A stretch of 64,000 nucleotides of DNA, from NCBI GenBank assembly GCA_009911365.1, contig QXXF01000002.1, positions 1-64,000 of the forward strand. The letters are read 5' to 3'. The position numbers and the translations under genes were made by a program. Below are positions 52,193-61,076 of the stretch, piece by piece. Below the pieces are notes generated by a model, which saw nothing but the letters and a program-made list of their open reading frames with translations, did no database searches and was not told where the DNA came from. The DNA is from Clostridiales bacterium (GTDB lineage: Bacteria > Bacillota > Clostridia > Peptostreptococcales > Anaerovoracaceae). Every line of letters starts with the position of its first letter. Positions within the stretch are counted from its first letter, which is position 1.

Positions 52193-54752
52193 CAATCGTC
52201 ACCGTCCCCTCTGAGCCGTCCACCGTTATCATTTGTCCATTTTTAATACTTCTCGTGGCTGTGTGTGTCGCCATAACGGCAGGGATACCACATTCCCGCG
52301 CAACAATACTTGAATGACTGAGAGGACCTCCAATATCCGTTACAATTCCACTTGCAGAGGCAAATAAGGGTGTCCAAGCCGGAGTTGTAGTAACGGCAAC
52401 CAAAACACTTCCTGGCTGGAAATTTTTAAAATCTGCCGGACTATTTAGTATGCAGGCACGAGCTGTCACAACACCAGAACTGGTTCCTATACCCCTCAAC
52501 ACGGTTTTTCCATCTTTTTGTTTCTGTGGTGCATGTGATATGCTTTTTACTTTCTTCTCAGGTAACTGAGCTGGTGACACATAGCCCTGATACTTTTTGA
52601 GTTCCGCTTTTCGCTCAAGTATCGAATTTTTTCTATCGGATAAAGGTATATTTTTGTCTAACTGTACTATGAGTTTTTCCAATTCCAATTTTGTGAGCCA
52701 ATATATATCATCTATATGCGAAGTAGCTCCGCCACGTATAAGACGTGCTGAAATTTCATGAAACATCTGGCGAATCAGAGGATGCCCCATTCCCATGCAA
52801 TAAATAGCATTTTCACGCATAGGAGCAGTTTCCTGCGCCCAATGGAGCAACTTCAAAAACAGTTTTTTGCGTGAGCCACCTATATGTTGTAAAATTTCTT
52901 CTTCTGCCTGTTTCCTATGCTTTTCAAATTTGGATTGACGTAAAAAAGGACTTTCACCTTTGCCTTCTACAAAGGTTTTTATGGATTCAAAGGTTGGTGT
53001 AAGTGTTTCCTGCGGTGTGGAATATGCAAAATCAAATTCATAAGCGGTACGACCAAACTCTTTAAAATACTGATTGATTCGATTTTTCCATTCTATCCAT
53101 ACTTCCAGCGAAACTTCGTCAGGCGGAACTGAGGACATAAAATTTTCCGCTATCTTTGCTGTTGGATTACTTTGCAGATAAAGGTTGAGAGTATTATTTT
53201 GCTTTACCCATTCCGAGAGACTCCACAGGTTCTTTTCGGCTTGCAGAGCAATCGTATCAAATCCAAGCAGGAAAACAGAAGTATCTGTCATACCAGCGCG
53301 ACGAGCCGCTCCCTGAAAAAATTTTGTAAATAATGTTTCGCTGATAGAGGCGGCTGGCAATGTAAGCTGAATTCTTGTAAAATAAATACAAGCGGCATAA
53401 AATACAGTCTGAATCCCCTTCATTATTTGATGGGCATTCAGCGTATGCAGGGGCTTTTCTTCCCATTGTTTAATCACATCCTCAAATTCTTTTCGTGCTG
53501 TTTCCCAGCGTGCAACACTGTTCGTGAGCGCACGGCGTAAAGATCGGGGTGAAAGGGATTTGACAACAATCAAAAGAGGCTTTGAATTAGCGGAAAGATA
53601 AACATATCCGTTAATAATCGTATATGCTCCGTTTTCTGGCAGTAGCTTTTTCGCACTTTTACCAAACATATCTATCCATAAAAGCGCCGACGCACGGTTG
53701 ACTATTTCAAGCCCAAGTGTGGCGAATAAGGGCGTAACAGGATTTGGCAAGTGTTCCGCTAGACTGCCTTTTGTATATATAACATCCTTTTCCGGTAACG
53801 TCCATTCCGGCGGTAGGACAGTAATGGGGCGAGCCTGAACAATATACAACTTATCTTTTTCCAGTGCCCACTCTACATCCATAGGCATTTCATAATACTT
53901 CTCAATTTTTTTTCCAAGTTGTGTTAATCGCATAACTTGATTGCGAGTAAGAGCATGTTTTTTCCTCAACTGTTCAGGAGTTGGGATTTCTTCTGTTCCA
54001 TCTGAGTTGCGGACTGTCATAATTTCTTTGTTTGCTACTTCATATGATACAATTCGTTCAGCATTTTTATCTACAACAATTGTATCAGGGGTGACTAAGC
54101 TAGAAACAACCGATTCGCCAAGTCCCCACGCGGCGTTAACAATCATTTCGCTACGTCTGCCATTGATAGGGTTTAGCGTAAACATAACGCCGGACGCATC
54201 GGAAAACGCAAGCTTTTGTACTACAACAGCAAGTGCGACAATTTCCTGCTTTATATCATTCTTCATGCGATAAGCAATAGCGCGAGCTGTCCATAGGGAA
54301 GCCCAGCACCTCTTTACAGCGTCAAGAACTTCATTCTCACCTTGTATGTTAAGATAGGTTTCCTGCTGGCCTGCAAAAGAAGCGTCGGGCAAATCCTCGG
54401 CGGTTGCGGAGGAACGGACAGCCACTGCTATATTTCCCAATCCGGCATATGCGGTTTTAATTGCATCGGATACTTCCTGCGGCATTTCTCCATCATGGAA
54501 AAGCATCCCTATCTGCGTAGATACATTTTCAAGCTGACTGGTATTGTTAGAGTCAATACCGTCCAGCAACTTATTAATGTGAGGTTGAATATGGTTCTTT
54601 TCAACAAAAATCTTGTATGAGGTAGTCGTAACATGAAAGCCCTCCGGCACAGGGATGCCCGCTGTCAAAAGTTTTGATAAAGACATACCTTTTCCGCCGA
54701 CCATTTCAAGGGTTGCCTGTTTATGCAGCAAGGGTAGGGTATAATAAATCAT
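52185..54752 (-). CDS. Rifampin phosphotransferase-like PEP-synthase family enzyme
   Basis: 855 residues. An N-terminal PPDK/PEP-synthase ATP-binding domain (MVGGKGMSLSKLLTAGIPVP, VAVRSSATAEDLPDASFAGQ near 112-130) is followed by a long helical middle (about 320-730) and a C-terminal swivel domain with the catalytic His813 in GGPLSHSSIVARECGIPAV. The TIM-barrel PEP domain of PEP synthase is missing; this ATP domain, middle, His domain plan and length are those of rifampin phosphotransferase (Rph). The middle domain sets the substrate, and I cannot confirm rifampin from sequence. Operon with a TetR regulator and an MFS pump. Confidence 0.8.
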   Translation of the reverse strand: MIYYTLPLLHKQATLEMVGGKGMSLSKLLTAGIPVPEGFHVTTTSYKIFVEKNHIQPHINKLLDGIDSNNTSQLENVSTQIGMLFHDGEMPQEVSDAIKTAYAGLGNIAVAVRSSATAEDLPDASFAGQQETYLNIQGENEVLDAVKRCWASLWTARAIAYRMKNDIKQEIVALAVVVQKLAFSDASGVMFTLNPINGRRSEMIVNAAWGLGESVVSSLVTPDTIVVDKNAERIVSYEVANKEIMTVRNSDGTEEIPTPEQLRKKHALTRNQVMRLTQLGKKIEKYYEMPMDVEWALEKDKLYIVQARPITVLPPEWTLPEKDVIYTKGSLAEHLPNPVTPLFATLGLEIVNRASALLWIDMFGKSAKKLLPENGAYTIINGYVYLSANSKPLLIVVKSLSPRSLRRALTNSVARWETARKEFEDVIKQWEEKPLHTLNAHQIMKGIQTVFYAACIYFTRIQLTLPAASISETLFTKFFQGAARRAGMTDTSVFLLGFDTIALQAEKNLWSLSEWVKQNNTLNLYLQSNPTAKIAENFMSSVPPDEVSLEVWIEWKNRINQYFKEFGRTAYEFDFAYSTPQETLTPTFESIKTFVEGKGESPFLRQSKFEKHRKQAEEEILQHIGGSRKKLFLKLLHWAQETAPMRENAIYCMGMGHPLIRQMFHEISARLIRGGATSHIDDIYWLTKLELEKLIVQLDKNIPLSDRKNSILERKAELKKYQGYVSPAQLPEKKVKSISHAPQKQKDGKTVLRGIGTSSGVVTARACILNSPADFKNFQPGSVLVAVTTTPAWTPLFASASGIVTDIGGPLSHSSIVARECGIPAVMATHTATRSIKNGQMITVDGSEGTVTIDE

Positions 54753-54754
54753 AA

Positions 54755-55360
54755 TTATTCACCTTCATCATTCATAATTCCGTGTAGAAATATATCCATT
54801 GTTTCATCAAGCATTTTCTCCGGACTGGCTGATGGTCGGGATGTGTAAATGATTGATATAATGGAGTTAATTAACAAACGCGTCATTAAATCGGCATTTG
54901 TCTTACGGAAGACGCCTGATTTCACTCCATTTTCAATTACAGATTTTATAATATCCTGATATGCGTAACGCGCAGTTTTCAGCCGCTTTCGATAATCTTC
55001 TTCTAAATAGTCAGATTCTGTATTTAACCACATCAGCACCGTTCGATACTGCTTTGGTACTCCAAGATGATTCAGCATGATTTTTCTAAGACACTGTTCC
55101 GGCGAGGATTCATCGGCAATAATCCTATGAACCTTTTTAATTATTTCTTCTATTTCTTTCTCAACTGCATATACAACAATCTCGTCTTTCGTTTTGAAAA
55201 AATCATACAGACTGGACTTTCCCATGTTTGCTAAAATCGCAATTTCCCTCATTGATGTTTTTTGGAATCCATTTTTCTCTATGAGCTGCAAAGCAACACT
55301 GATTATTTCTTCTCGACGCTCTTCTTGTTGTTCTGGTGTAAGCATAATTCCTTTTGGCAT
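54755..55360 (-). CDS. TetR-family repressor
   Basis: 201 residues from the ATG at 55358-55360 (AGGAGG upstream). HTH: IISVALQLIEKNGFQKTSMREIAILANMGKSSLYDFFKTKDEIV, then an all-helical ligand domain. It is the first gene of the operon, two bases before the phosphotransferase-like gene. Two palindromes GCGACC-GAT-GGTCGC in its promoter are its likely operators, so it would repress the whole operon until a drug binds. Confidence 0.93.
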   Translation of the reverse strand: MPKGIMLTPEQQEERREEIISVALQLIEKNGFQKTSMREIAILANMGKSSLYDFFKTKDEIVVYAVEKEIEEIIKKVHRIIADESSPEQCLRKIMLNHLGVPKQYRTVLMWLNTESDYLEEDYRKRLKTARYAYQDIIKSVIENGVKSGVFRKTNADLMTRLLINSIISIIYTSRPSASPEKMLDETMDIFLHGIMNDEGE

Positions 55361-55380
55361 ATTATGATACCTCCTTATAA

Positions 55381-55440
55381 CGACCATCGGTCGCTTCTTG
55401 TTTTGCTATCATTATATAGCGACCGATGGTCGCTTGTCAA
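55381..55440 (-). promoter_or_regulatory. TetR promoter with two operators
   Basis: On the minus strand TTGACA (55435-55440) and TATAAT (55411-55416) are 18 bases apart. The 15-bp palindrome GCGACCGATGGTCGC (55419-55433) fills the spacer, and a second copy (55381-55394, one base off) lies after the -10. RNA polymerase could not bind with both occupied. Confidence 0.9.
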
Positions 55441-55489
55441 GGCTAATTTTTTTCCTCTTTTGGCATTCGGATTGCTTACAGAGAATTTT

Positions 55490-55709
55490 GACCATGAGTA
55501 TATTCCTATATATTCTGCACATAGTCAAGTTGAATATCATCCCAAGCGCATCCGCATAAAAGCTACAAGATTACCCTCCCTCTAGTTGCTTGTAAATGCA
55601 CACAATTACAGATTCGGATACCAACGTAACAAATCAGACAGCCCTTCGGATTCCAGTTTCCTGATCACATAACTCAACCACTCCTCCGGCGTGGGCATGT
55701 CACCTGCTA
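55490..55709 (-). pseudogene. Degenerate copy of the 57231-57462 segment, with gene fragment
   Basis: The stretch repeats the DNA downstream of and including the 3' end of the gene at 57350-57601. The fragment (about 55611-55709) reads GDMPTPEEWLSYVIRKLESEGL then SDLLRWYPNL-stop; the rest of the gene is missing. Homology continues outside the reading frame to GACCATGAGTATATT at 55490, so it is a duplication with an insertion between copies. Confidence 0.75.
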
Positions 55710-56138
55710 TTATAGTGGCATACGTTTCCGAAGATTGATAAGGCTAAAAACATCCTCCATGATCCTTTCGTTCTTGACATCCAGCATTACCCATTTCTGT
55801 CCATTTCCAGCTTTAGTAGCTTTGAATACCGTTTGTACATAGTTCGAGCATAGCGGCATGAGAAGCTCTGCCTCTGCAAGTTCATGACTTCCTATGACCA
55901 CGAGGGCGATAAAATAGCCTTTCATTAGATAGAGCGTACAAAGGGATCTTCCGCTCTTTTTGTACTTAATATTCCAGCCAGCCTGCATGGAACAACGGCT
56001 GTGTTCCATGCAAGGCTTGATCTGGTAGGCGGACTGGATACGCTCATTGAAGTCCGCCCATAACGGGCTACAAATATATTCTGTGACCTGCTCCCACGTT
56101 GGCGGCGTTACATTTGAATAGAGCATATTCCAATCCAT
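55710..56138 (-). CDS. DUF3788 protein
   Basis: 142 residues. PTWEQVTEYICSPLWADFNE, YKKSGRSLCTLYLMKGYFIA and LVVIGSHELAEAELLM match DUF3788, a small globular family often encoded beside AraC or GyrI-like regulators and thought to bind a ligand. It lies 14 bp below the AraC gene, in one unit with it. Confidence 0.86.
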   Translation of the reverse strand: MDWNMLYSNVTPPTWEQVTEYICSPLWADFNERIQSAYQIKPCMEHSRCSMQAGWNIKYKKSGRSLCTLYLMKGYFIALVVIGSHELAEAELLMPLCSNYVQTVFKATKAGNGQKWVMLDVKNERIMEDVFSLINLRKRMPL

Positions 56139-56152
56139 CCTAATTTCCCTCC

Positions 56153-57082
56153 TTAGGCCCGACTATCCAGCGGCAAAGGCTTGACCCAAATTTCCATGTA
56201 TGCCATGTCCTCTGCATCCCGGTAATACTTTTCCGCAGAGAAGGGTTCCGTGGCCAGGTTATGGTGCGACAGCCATGTGCCAAAAAGATACTTGCTGGCC
56301 TGATCCAAAGCAACCGTCACCAAATCCTCAAATTTTTCTGCTTCAATTTTGCAAACGATGTATTCGCCTGCGGGAAGTTCTTTCTTTATGAAACCGTCCT
56401 GCAACTGGCCCGGTACATTTTTAGCAAAGCCACCTGCAAAATAGGCGAAAAGGCCTTGCGTAGCATCTTCCGTATGGGACATTCCCATTTCTACGCTGGT
56501 ATCGAGGGCGGACAAAATTGAGGCTTTCTCCGTGTGATACCGTTTCCAAAGCTGACCCGGCGCATCCACGCCGGTGCTTTCGCCAGCCGGAACCTGCTCA
56601 GAAATACGAACTTCGGTCTCCAGACCAAGGTAGGTCTCCGGGGTCGCCAGCGATTTTCTCTGAATTTCCAAAACGATATCTCCCGCTACCAGCGGAACCC
56701 CTTCGTCAACCAGAACGTAGTTCATGGAAATCTCCGGCTTTTCAAATGTGTTAAGCATTGGTGAATTCCTCCTATAGTCTTCGGGAGTGATCCCATACGT
56801 TTCCTTGAAAGCCCGTGTAAAGTTTGCGTGGCTGGAAAAGCCGTAGTCTAAGGCGACGTCAAGGATTCTCTGCTCGGAGTCCCCCAGATTCTCGATCACC
56901 TTTGCCAAACGGCGGAGCTTCACATATTCCTGCACCGATTTATTCACCAGTCGCTTGAACAAGCGCTGGAAATAAAAAGGGGACAGGCCAACGGTGTTTG
57001 CCAATTCCTCCGTCGAAATTTCTTCAGCCAGGTGTTCCTCGATAAAAGTCAAGGATTGTTCGATTGTTTCCCATGCGTGCAT
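56153..57082 (-). CDS. AraC-family regulator with GyrI-like effector domain
   Basis: 309 residues. The N-terminal AraC HTH pair is complete (ISTEELANTVGLSPFYFQRL, VQEYVKLRRLAKVIENLGDS, LDYGFSSHANFTRAFKETYG), followed by a GyrI-like/BmrR-type effector domain (about 135-305; APGQLWKRYHTEKASI, AGEYIVCKIEAEKFEDLV). This is the SoxS/Rob-like plan of drug-response activators. It is coupled with DUF3788 and is preceded by TATGAT as a likely -10 near 57152. Confidence 0.9.
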   Translation of the reverse strand: MHAWETIEQSLTFIEEHLAEEISTEELANTVGLSPFYFQRLFKRLVNKSVQEYVKLRRLAKVIENLGDSEQRILDVALDYGFSSHANFTRAFKETYGITPEDYRRNSPMLNTFEKPEISMNYVLVDEGVPLVAGDIVLEIQRKSLATPETYLGLETEVRISEQVPAGESTGVDAPGQLWKRYHTEKASILSALDTSVEMGMSHTEDATQGLFAYFAGGFAKNVPGQLQDGFIKKELPAGEYIVCKIEAEKFEDLVTVALDQASKYLFGTWLSHHNLATEPFSAEKYYRDAEDMAYMEIWVKPLPLDSRA

Positions 57083-57349
57083 TACAGCACCTCCTATGAT
57101 TAATGTTCATAGCTATGAGCAAAATGTCGTTTAGCTCATCCCTATGATGTTCACATCATACCACGTTATTTCCGGTTGGGCTTTTCACACAATGCCCTTT
57201 TGATGTGCGGCGTTGTTTGAGATGCCCCTCGACCATGAGTATATTGCCGTACATTGCACACACAGTCAAGTTGAATATCGTTCCACCTTTTTCATTGCAG
57301 AAAGAGAGAAAATTTGCTCGACTTTTGATTTTCATGTAAATACACAAAG

Positions 57350-57601
57350 TCAAAGATTGGGACACCAGCGGAGCAGCTCAGACAGTCCCTCGGATTCCAG
57401 CTTTCTGACCACATAACTTAACCACTCTTCCGGTGTAGGCATATCCCCTGTGTGGAGAATTTTCTCCCATTGTGCCCGTCGTATTGGGTCTGGGTCATTC
57501 ATCCCCGATTTTATGTGGGCTGAAATAATCGCCCTCATCTCTTCCACTGTAATATTCCTGTCTCTCGCCAGCTTCTCAAAAAACGTTCTATACTCCGGCA
57601 T
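57350..57601 (-). CDS. Small helical protein (Spo0A C-terminal-like domain)
   Basis: 83 residues from the ATG at 57599-57601 (AAGGAGG upstream). ARDRNITVEEMRAIISAHIKSGMNDPDPIRRAQWEKILHTGDMPTPEEWLSY resembles the Spo0A effector-domain-related proteins of Clostridia elements, a fold of helices with HTH. Function unknown. A truncated copy of its 3' end lies at 55611-55709. Confidence 0.6.
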   Translation of the reverse strand: MPEYRTFFEKLARDRNITVEEMRAIISAHIKSGMNDPDPIRRAQWEKILHTGDMPTPEEWLSYVVRKLESEGLSELLRWCPNL

Positions 57602-57760
57602 ATGCCTGCCTCCTTTCGTTCCATACGAGTAGTATGCCATATCTGAGGCATAATATAAACGGTTTTATGCCCGTGAAAGGATATAGTTTATCTACCAATC
57701 AAGACTATTATAGCACCACTCAAGGGCTTAAAATAGACATAAGGAAAGGCGGACTACAAA

Positions 57761-58063
57761 ATGGATGTACAGAAACGAATCAAAGACCTGATGGAATTGA
57801 GAGGCTGGACAGACTACCGGCTGGCGAAGGAAGCCGGTCTTTCCCATTCCACAGTTACAAATATGTTCAACCGCAGCAATGCTCCAACTTTACCGACCCT
57901 TGAAGCTGTATGCAGAGCATTTGGCATTACGCTGTCTCAGTTCTTTGAGGATTTTGAAGACAATGAGACGCTACAGGAACAGAGGCTGCTATTTTCAAAA
58001 TGGAGTACCTTTACCCCAGAGCAGAGAAAAATCTTGCTTGACCTTATGGATATCATAAAATGA
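57761..58063 (+). CDS. XRE-family transcriptional regulator
   Basis: 100 residues on the plus strand, against the trend. HTH: MELRGWTDYRLAKEAGLSHSTVTNMFNRSNAPTLPTLEAVCRAFGITLSQFF, then a helical end (TPEQRKILLDLMDII). It is of the small SinR-like group. It is divergent from the 83-residue gene and converges on the serine recombinase; it could control excision. Confidence 0.9.
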   Translation: MDVQKRIKDLMELRGWTDYRLAKEAGLSHSTVTNMFNRSNAPTLPTLEAVCRAFGITLSQFFEDFEDNETLQEQRLLFSKWSTFTPEQRKILLDLMDIIK

Positions 58064-58361
58064 TGGAAATCGCAGTCGCCCCATAGAATGGAGTCTGCGG
58101 TTTTCGATTTTATAGTAATGTCTTACAATGTCCATCTTGTCAACTCAACCATCCTATAACAATCCTATCTCCACAACCTACCCAATATCCAACCTATCAA
58201 CTCAACCCCACGCGATTTTTTGCCGTAGACCAGTTTCCATAGAACTACTAAACGCAAAAAATCCGGGAGTCGGAACTACCCGTCGGCAATTCCCAACTCC
58301 CGGAAACCCCTTGTTTACTACACTTTTTTGTACTTCTATTTCTCAACCCTTGACATCAATA
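58064..58361. other. Intergenic end region below the recombinase
   Basis: No gene seen. It holds the recombinase terminator (58254-58304), Pyr-rich repeats CAACTCAACC (about 58138 and 58198), and ATTTCTCAACCCTT at 58338-58351, ten bases from the recombinase stop and also found at 16558-16571. An attachment site could lie here. Confidence 0.45.
58254..58304 (-). terminator. Terminator of the serine recombinase gene
   Basis: On the minus strand TCCGGGAGT and ACTCCCGGA pair (with three more pairs after one mismatch), followed by six T. It is about 60 bp below the stop. Confidence 0.82.
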
Positions 58362-60119
58362 CTACCGTCTCAACTGTTGTTCGATTGGGTAGGGAATGGG
58401 GGTTTCCCCCTCATCCCTTTCTTCATCTTCTTTTTCCATGCTTTCAATAATATCTCTATACCCCAACGCCTGAATGTTTTCGCCATTCTGTTTCAGGTTC
58501 ATTTTGAATTTCACAGACTTTATCCATCTTCCATATTTCTGCCTGTCGGGAAAAATCTCAATGCCCTCAATCGCTATGTTCATCAGATATTTCAGTTCCC
58601 TGTCATGCGCCTGTTCAAGATTTTCAATTATTATCTCCAGCAATCTATAATACTGCTCCACTGAAAATGTTTCTTCCCTTGCATTTTCCATAGCAAGGTG
58701 ATTCCGTACAAGGTCTGTATCTATCTTTGTTATCTGTTCCGTTAATTCCCTTACAATGCCCATGAAATCTTCACAGAGGGAATCATACAAATCGTCATCC
58801 ACGTCCAGATTTCCAATCTTTGCCAGAAGCTTTTTCTTTTTATTTTCTGCCTTTTCCCGCCCTGACTGCAACCGTTTTTCTTCCTTCCGAAGTTCATCCA
58901 ATGAGCCTGTTTCACTATCGCCAGTCGCTGTTGCGACCCGTTTCTTAAATTCCGGGTCATCAAGAACCCATTTCACCATTGCAATCACTTCTGAATTGAG
59001 CTGGTCCTGGCGTATATTGGTTTTGTATGAACAGGGTTTCCCCTCCACTTTTATCCGGTTCTTACATTTATAATACCACATATCCGTGTAATATTCATCA
59101 GAACCTTTTTTCTTTTTGCGGTTGACAACCCCGTACATCTTTGCTCCGCACTCTGGACACCTGACCAGCCCTGATAAAATATGAAAATGCTCCATACTGT
59201 GTGTTTTTTCATGCTTTACGCCAGTTATTTTACGCTTTTCATGCGCCTTATGCCACATTTCTTCTGAAATGATTTCTTCATGTATGCCATTATAAAACAC
59301 ATACGAATCCTCGTCCTGCTTTACAACATGGAACTCATTCCTTGTACCGTCAATCTTTTCCGTCTTACGCCGCCCATAAGCGATTTTCCCCATATACACG
59401 GGGTTATCCAACACTAATTTAACAAAATGCGAGCTGAACGCCGACAGCGTGCCATTTTGCCGGACAATCTTTTTATATCCGTGTTCATTCAGCCATTTTG
59501 CAACTGCATTCGCCCCCATATGCGTGTTTGTGTATTTGTCATAAATCAGCCGGATATGTTCAGCCTCTTTTTCTTCCGGCACAAGCACTTTTGTTTTCTC
59601 CCCCTCCTTATGTATGAGTTTGTAGCCATAAGGGGCAAAGCCGCCATTCCACTTGCCGTCACGGGCTTTTTGCTGCCGCCCCGCCATCGTCTGCTCCTTA
59701 ATGTTCTCACGTTCAATCTCTGCGACCGCCGCCAATACGGAAATCATCAGCTTGCCGGACGCGCCGGCAGAATCTATGCTATCTTCGACGCATAAAAGGT
59801 TCACGCCGAAATCTTCCATATATTGCAGACTGTTAAGCGTGTCGGCGGCGTTTCGCCCAAATCTCGACAATTTGAACACAAGGACATAATCCACTTTGTC
59901 TTTTCCGTCTTTAATATCATCCAGCATTTTTTGGAACTCCGGTCTGCCCGTTATGTTTTTGCCGGATTTCCCCTCGTCGCTATATTCGCCAGCCACTTTC
60001 ATCCCACGATGTTCCGCCTCGCTCCTTAACCGTTCCTTTTGGGCGTTCAGGGAATACCCGTCAACCTGTATTTCCGTGGAAACCCTTGTGTATAGGTAAC
60101 ATCTTAGTTTTTTCACCAT
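58362..60119 (-). CDS. Large serine recombinase (integrase/TnpX type)
   Basis: 585 residues. The catalytic domain begins RCYLYTRVSTEIQVDGYSLN with catalytic Ser14, and continues with the DEGKSGKNITGRPEFQKM and VFKLSRFGRNAADTL motifs. The recombinase domain is near 160-290, then a zinc ribbon (LVRCPECGAKMYG, then CKNRIKVEGKPC), and a coiled coil (about 410-510). This is the family of TnpX and of phage and ICE integrases. It should excise and insert the element that bears it, leaving two- to few-base core crossovers. Its own element is not delimited here. Confidence 0.94.
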   Translation of the reverse strand: MVKKLRCYLYTRVSTEIQVDGYSLNAQKERLRSEAEHRGMKVAGEYSDEGKSGKNITGRPEFQKMLDDIKDGKDKVDYVLVFKLSRFGRNAADTLNSLQYMEDFGVNLLCVEDSIDSAGASGKLMISVLAAVAEIERENIKEQTMAGRQQKARDGKWNGGFAPYGYKLIHKEGEKTKVLVPEEKEAEHIRLIYDKYTNTHMGANAVAKWLNEHGYKKIVRQNGTLSAFSSHFVKLVLDNPVYMGKIAYGRRKTEKIDGTRNEFHVVKQDEDSYVFYNGIHEEIISEEMWHKAHEKRKITGVKHEKTHSMEHFHILSGLVRCPECGAKMYGVVNRKKKKGSDEYYTDMWYYKCKNRIKVEGKPCSYKTNIRQDQLNSEVIAMVKWVLDDPEFKKRVATATGDSETGSLDELRKEEKRLQSGREKAENKKKKLLAKIGNLDVDDDLYDSLCEDFMGIVRELTEQITKIDTDLVRNHLAMENAREETFSVEQYYRLLEIIIENLEQAHDRELKYLMNIAIEGIEIFPDRQKYGRWIKSVKFKMNLKQNGENIQALGYRDIIESMEKEDEERDEGETPIPYPIEQQLRR

Positions 60120-60254
60120 AAATATTTTCCTTTCTTTTCTTCGTTTATTTTATGCGGCTTTTCCAGTCTGTATAAAACCGCTCCCGTTCCTATTATCATT
60201 TCTTAAACAGGCAATGAGCCTGTATGCCCGCTTTCTTTGGCTTGTGTGCCCTCA

Positions 60255-60322
60255 ATCCTGCGTTCGGATTCCAGTCAAGATCTGTTAAAAACACGTTCTT
60301 GACTGGAATCCGAACGCAGGAT
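60255..60322. repeat. Perfect 26-bp inverted repeat with 16-base loop
   Basis: Arms at 60255-60280 and 60297-60322 are exact reverse complements, each with CGTTCGGATTCCAGTCAAGA or its complement. Outside, imperfect pairing continues (GTGCCC with GGGCA; CTTTCTTTGG with CCAAAAAAG), so the full structure spans about 60220-60355. No T-run follows on either strand. It lies between rep and recombinase genes, downstream of rep, where rolling-circle replicons often carry a single-strand origin. Confidence 0.85.
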
Positions 60323-60368
60323 ATGATTGGGCAGACCAAAAAAGCAGACGTTTTTTTGATTATGGTTT

Positions 60369-61076
60369 TTATTCTTGTGGATATCTACGTTTAAGGCCAG
60401 TGATGACATTACGCCCCTCAAAAGCCTTGTCAAGCAGGTCTTTATTTAAGGCATAGGCGAACAGCCATTCATCATTTTGTGCAATATCTTTTCTTTCGAT
60501 TTCGCCTTTTAAGATTCCCATCTTCAAAAAATTGATAAGCTCCTTTGCACTCTTTACACTGATTTCAGCCCTGCCCTTTGTCCATGATTCATACTTTTCA
60601 CGGTAATATTCAATATACTTTTTCCCGGTAATCGTGTAGACTGCGTTGACATCATATTGATACTTTTTCTCATATTTAATATGGATTAAATACGAAAGCA
60701 TATTGTCATAACTGTGACTTCCGCTTTTTGGCTTTTCAATATAATTTTCTTCAATGCCGATTTCTCTGGCAAGCTCCGGCAATGTTTTTCCTTTTCCTTT
60801 TTCAAACTTGATGACAAAATGGGCGTGATTGGATTTGAACTGTACCTCGTAATCTTTTTTGTACTCATTCCACCACCGCTTTTCGTCTTTATCGTGTTTG
60901 ACAGCGTACATTTCCTGTATTTCGCACCCGGCATTCTCCAAACGGGACTTGATGATTTTTCCCATTTCCTCCACATCTCCGAGCTTTTTCTTCTCCTCGT
61001 CTGTCCAGTTCCAGTGTCCGGACTGAAAATCCTGTGCAAATGTTAATATTGTCAGTTTTGCTTGTTTAGTAGCCAT
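60369..61076 (-). CDS. rep: Rolling-circle-type plasmid replication protein (Rep_2/RepB family)
   Basis: 235 residues. MYAVKHDKDEKRWWNEYKKD, then SNHAHFVIKFEKGKG (HxH metal-binding HUH motif), then a YLIHIKYEKKYQYD segment with the Tyr-containing motif 3 of the Rep_2 family, as in RepB of pMV158 (HDKD, HYH, YLTHKDNPEKAQYD). It would nick the double-strand origin and start replication. The location 250 bp upstream of a serine recombinase gene implies an integrative element that can replicate after excision. Confidence 0.86.
   Translation of the reverse strand: MATKQAKLTILTFAQDFQSGHWNWTDEEKKKLGDVEEMGKIIKSRLENAGCEIQEMYAVKHDKDEKRWWNEYKKDYEVQFKSNHAHFVIKFEKGKGKTLPELAREIGIEENYIEKPKSGSHSYDNMLSYLIHIKYEKKYQYDVNAVYTITGKKYIEYYREKYESWTKGRAEISVKSAKELINFLKMGILKGEIERKDIAQNDEWLFAYALNKDLLDKAFEGRNVITGLKRRYPQE

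Noticed and set aside
58128-58664. 178-codon plus-strand frame near the recombinase end
   Set aside because: Mostly antisense to the recombinase gene and its terminator; no ribosome site or known domain.
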